From: Chryseobacterium sp. GVT01B
GTDB lineage: Bacteria; Bacteroidota; Bacteroidia; Flavobacteriales; Weeksellaceae
Reading direction: 5' to 3'
Length of the DNA: 64,000 bases
Assembly (NCBI RefSeq): GCF_019970045.1
Contig: NZ_JAHXYI010000003.1
Coordinates: 372,001 to 436,000 of the forward strand
Numbering within the stretch: position 1 is the first letter of the stretch; the number at the start of each line of letters is the position of its first letter. Shown here piece by piece: positions 61,374-64,000 of the stretch. The notes below the pieces were generated by a model, which was not told the DNA's origin, did not search any database, and saw only the letters and a program-made list of their open reading frames with translations. Both the position numbers and the translations under genes were made by a program.

Positions 61374-62114
61374 ATGAAAAATACACTAAAAAATAGCTTA
61401 AGACACTCATTAGTAATCACAGCTTTAGCATTCTCTACACTAAGCTTTGCACAAACCACTACCACAGCACCTGCAAAGACAACAGCCATCGGAACTTCTA
61501 AAACATGGGGAACTGTAGACGGAATCTCCATGGTAGGATTGGTACAGGGACCTTCCTCTGCTGATGCCCAGCTTCAGGTAGCCTGTGTGTTTGAATATAC
61601 AGAAGGAGACATCTTTAATGCTCAGGCTTTACCCGCAAAACTGAATGGATTAGTTCATTTGGATGAAGCTTTAAAAGGTGAACTGACCAATATCAGAAAA
61701 GCAGGACAGTTCCAGGGACATTCTTTAGAAACCCTTTTGATTACACCTCCTGCCGGATCAATGTCTGCAAAGAAATTATTGTTGATCGGTTTAGGTGACC
61801 GTAACAAGTTTACCCCTGATTTAATGACTTCAGTAGGAGAAGTGGCTGCCCGTGAAGCGATGAGATTAGGTGTTACTAATTTTGCCTTCGCAAGTGATCT
61901 GAAAGATGCAGGAATTGATTCTCCAACTGCTTTGGTAGCCGGAAACATAGTAAGAGGAATCGTACACGCCAACCGTTCTGAAAATTACCTGAAAGAACAC
62001 AAACTATCCACTACAAAAAAATTAGAAAAAGTATACCTTCTGGCTGGTCCTGCCTTCTTTGAAACCGCAGGCGGAGGAATTTCCGATGCCATTTCAGAAG
62101 TTCAAAAGAAATAA
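61374..62114 (+). CDS. Exported stand-alone M17 leucyl aminopeptidase N-terminal domain
   Basis: 246 residues with signal peptide (about 1-26, ending SFAQ). The remainder matches only the N-terminal macro-like domain of M17 leucyl aminopeptidases (SAKKLLLIGLGDRNKFTPDL, EVAAREAMRLGVTNFAFASD, GIVHANRSENYLKEHK). The whole catalytic zinc domain is absent without any sign of decay, so it may be a ligand-binding or regulatory exported protein. The preceding gap 61121-61373 is filled with dispersed repeats. Confidence 0.75.
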   Translation: MKNTLKNSLRHSLVITALAFSTLSFAQTTTTAPAKTTAIGTSKTWGTVDGISMVGLVQGPSSADAQLQVACVFEYTEGDIFNAQALPAKLNGLVHLDEALKGELTNIRKAGQFQGHSLETLLITPPAGSMSAKKLLLIGLGDRNKFTPDLMTSVGEVAAREAMRLGVTNFAFASDLKDAGIDSPTALVAGNIVRGIVHANRSENYLKEHKLSTTKKLEKVYLLAGPAFFETAGGGISDAISEVQKK

Positions 62115-62145
62115 TGAACCTAGTTTCATTAGTATTGTTGATTCG

Positions 62146-62173
62146 GCCTCCTTTTTTAAGGGGGCTTTTTGTT
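62146..62173 (+). terminator. Rho-independent terminator
   Basis: GGCCTCCTT and AAGGGGGC arms around a TTTT loop lead into TTTTTG, 30 bases after the M17-like gene. Confidence 0.75.
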
Positions 62174-62196
62174 ATATTTACTTTTAAGAAAATAAT

Positions 62197-62628
62197 ATGG
62201 GATTAGGACTTGAAATAAGTTTCGTGTTTGATAAAGAGGAACCTTTATGGCAATATCTGAACCTGAGAGATCAATACCGTTTTGACGGAAGAGACGGTTT
62301 AAATCTGGTTATGACCGGTGATGGACTGGAAGATGATGACAGATTATTGTGCCAAATAGAAAGAGTCTTACATATAGACTTGAAAATATTGGATTTCTGG
62401 AATTTTTATGAAGAATATATTGATGTGGAAATTTTAAAATCTAATCTGATACAACTGAATGGAGCATTGAAAAACCAGCCCAATTTTTATAAAAAGATAG
62501 CGTATGGACATGATATTGAAGACGGTTACCTGAGGGAGAAGTTTGCTGAAGATGTAAATTTTCTTATTGAAAGGCTGGATCTGAATATAATAAATGGGGC
62601 AGAAAAAGTAATGTTTGTTAGCTCATAA
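62197..62628 (+). CDS. Unknown acidic protein, 143 residues
   Basis: A soluble, acidic protein that I do not recognise (MGLGLEISFVFDKEEPLWQY, DFWNFYEEYIDVEI). It has no signal peptide or membrane segment. The size and acidity could fit an immunity-type or regulatory protein, but no toxin is visible beside it. It stands alone between a terminator and topB. Confidence 0.5.
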   Translation: MGLGLEISFVFDKEEPLWQYLNLRDQYRFDGRDGLNLVMTGDGLEDDDRLLCQIERVLHIDLKILDFWNFYEEYIDVEILKSNLIQLNGALKNQPNFYKKIAYGHDIEDGYLREKFAEDVNFLIERLDLNIINGAEKVMFVSS

Positions 62629-62753
62629 TTATTAATATTGTGGGTAGGTTTGAGATATCCGTGTCTACAACTTATCAAAGATCAACACCCAACTAAATTA
62701 GCAAAATCCAAAAAAAATCCCGATTTTTGCACTCCTTCAATAAACCCGAGTTC

Positions 62754-64000
62754 ATGAAATTATGTATTGCCGAGAAACCCAGTGTTGCCAGAGATATCGC
62801 CAAAGTATTGGGCGCTACCACGCCTAAACAGGGCTATATGGAAGGGAACGGCTATTGCGTAACATGGACGTTCGGACACCTTTGCACCCTGAAAGAACCT
62901 CACGATTACGGTCCGCAGTTCAAATCCTGGAATCTTTTTTCATTACCTATTATTCCCAACAGTTTTGGAATCAAGCTAATTCCGAATAAAGGTGTTGAAA
63001 ATCAGTTTAAAGTAATCGAAAAATTAGTAGAAGAATGTGATGAGGTTATTAACTGCGGGGATGCCGGGCAGGAGGGAGAACTCATTCAGCGTTGGGTATT
63101 GCAGAAGGCAAAATGCAACAAACCCATTCAGCGTTTATGGATTTCTTCATTGACGGAAGATGCCATTAAAGAAGGCTTTGCAAGTTTAAAACCTGCAGAA
63201 GATTATAAAAATCTGTATTTGGCGGGAAATGCCAGAGCCATAGGAGACTGGTTATTAGGAATCAATGCTACCAGACTTTTTACCAAGAAATTTGGTGGGA
63301 ATAAAGCTGTTCTATCCATTGGAAGGGTGCAGACTCCTACATTGGCGATGCTGGTTCAGCGTCAGAAAGAAATTGATGCCTTTACCACAGAAGAATATTG
63401 GGAACTGAAAACCAAATACCGTGATGTTATTTTCAATGCGGCGATTGATCGTTTAAAAACATTGGAGCGGGCTGAAAAAGGACTGGAATACCTGAAAGTA
63501 AATCCATTTGAGATCGTTTCTTTTGAAATTAAAGAAGGAAAAGAAAAAAATCCACGACTTTTCGACTTGACCGGACTTCAGGTTGAAGCCAACAAAAAAT
63601 ACGGGTATTCAGCGGAAAATACGTTGAACTATATCCAAAGTCTTTATGAAAAGAAGCACGTAACATATCCACGTGTTGATACCACCTATCTATCCGAGAG
63701 TTTATATCCGAAAATAACAGGAATTCTTCAGAAAATGTACCCTTATCAGGATCTGATTGCTCCGTTACTGGAAGCTCCGATTCCAAAATCAAAAGCTGTT
63801 TTCGACGATACCAAAGTGACCGATCACCATGCGATCATTCCTACGGAAATTCCACCTTCTCAAAACCTGAGCAGGGAAGAAAAGCTGATCTATGACCTGA
63901 TTGCAAAACGTTTTATTGCTGTATTCTACCCGGAATGTAAAATTTCCAATACGTTGGTAGAAGGAAAAGTAGGAACCATTCCTTTCAAAACCAGCGGAAG
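62754..64000 (+). CDS. topB: DNA topoisomerase III, N-terminal part (runs off the window)
   Basis: The frame from ATG 62754 continues to the end of the window, 415 codons. The TOPRIM domain is visible (KLCIAEKPSVARDIAKVLGA, CGDAGQEGELIQRW), then the 5Y-CAP-like region with GRVQTPTLAML and the active-site TYPRVDTT tyrosine, and the later VTDHHAIIPT. It is a type IA enzyme that relaxes or decatenates single-stranded DNA regions. Versions with the spelling DAGQEGE are common in Bacteroidota, both chromosomal and on conjugative elements. It is preceded by a near-consensus -7 sequence (GATTTTTG at about 62722). Confidence 0.92.
   Translation, partial: MKLCIAEKPSVARDIAKVLGATTPKQGYMEGNGYCVTWTFGHLCTLKEPHDYGPQFKSWNLFSLPIIPNSFGIKLIPNKGVENQFKVIEKLVEECDEVINCGDAGQEGELIQRWVLQKAKCNKPIQRLWISSLTEDAIKEGFASLKPAEDYKNLYLAGNARAIGDWLLGINATRLFTKKFGGNKAVLSIGRVQTPTLAMLVQRQKEIDAFTTEEYWELKTKYRDVIFNAAIDRLKTLERAEKGLEYLKVNPFEIVSFEIKEGKEKNPRLFDLTGLQVEANKKYGYSAENTLNYIQSLYEKKHVTYPRVDTTYLSESLYPKITGILQKMYPYQDLIAPLLEAPIPKSKAVFDDTKVTDHHAIIPTEIPPSQNLSREEKLIYDLIAKRFIAVFYPECKISNTLVEGKVGTIPFKTSG

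Noticed and set aside
1..64000. tRNA or rRNA genes
   Set aside because: I saw no cloverleaf-like or rRNA-like sequence on reading both strands, though short tRNAs could be missed without a search tool.

Overview
The window looks like a chromosome segment of a Chryseobacterium-type flavobacterium (Bacteroidota). Base composition is low in G+C, promoters carry the Bacteroidota -7 box TAnnTTTG, Shine-Dalgarno sites are weak, and many proteins are of flavobacterial type (TonB-dependent barrel receptor, Lrp/AsnC, GT4/GH130 pair, MetNIQ with an NIL domain).

Layout. Bases 1-790 hold the end of a Crp/Fnr regulator gene and a RidA-family gene. Bases 804-25406 are an accessory region that I interpret as a genomic island (or several stacked ones) inserted at the 3' end of mnmE. 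Both ends carry an 18-bp sequence encoding the MnmE C-terminus FCIGK-stop, written with different synonymous codons. Next to mnmE lie a complete tyrosine recombinase with a small zinc-ribbon/HTH protein, and a second, decayed copy of the same pair. The region holds IS256 and IS110 remnants, a nonsense-mutated GT14 gene, a ferritin-like DUF892 protein, RhlE helicase with CspA, MaoC, several unknown small proteins, a Ca2+/H+ antiporter, a GT4-glycosidase fusion with GH130 phosphorylase, and a two-gene caspase-like protease plus alpha/beta-hydrolase module that resembles an uncharacterised conflict or defence system.

Bases 25389-44586 are mostly core: mnmE, two secreted proteins, an Lrp regulator divergent from an MFS exporter, a metallophosphoesterase, an AraC regulator followed by a complete RND efflux operon, a cyclase-like DUF2652 protein, a TonB-dependent barrel protein and a GH3 beta-glucosidase. 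Bases 45112-48940 hold an EamA exporter plus metN-metI-metQ, preceded by an unannotated 32-residue peptide gene and a terminator hairpin. Bases 49225-61120 hold two stress operons: two VOC dioxygenases, an acetyltransferase, an MhqD-like esterase, a CPA1 antiporter, a receiver-like protein and a Crp/Fnr regulator; then pirin, isochorismatase-like hydrolase, amidohydrolase, DoxX and an alginate-export-type porin. The window ends in topB (DNA topoisomerase III).

The strongest regulatory signal is a 19-bp near-palindrome, TTTATTAAACTAGTTAAAT. It lies upstream of ridA, the VOC operon and the pirin operon, each time exactly 29.5 bp (centre to box start) from a TAnnTTTG box. Two of the three sites directly follow a gene for one of two closely related Crp/Fnr proteins, which suggests a shared electrophile/quinone-stress regulon. 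Intergenic DNA also carries a family of five 67-bp palindromic repeats and other dispersed repeats. I saw no tRNA, rRNA or CRISPR array.
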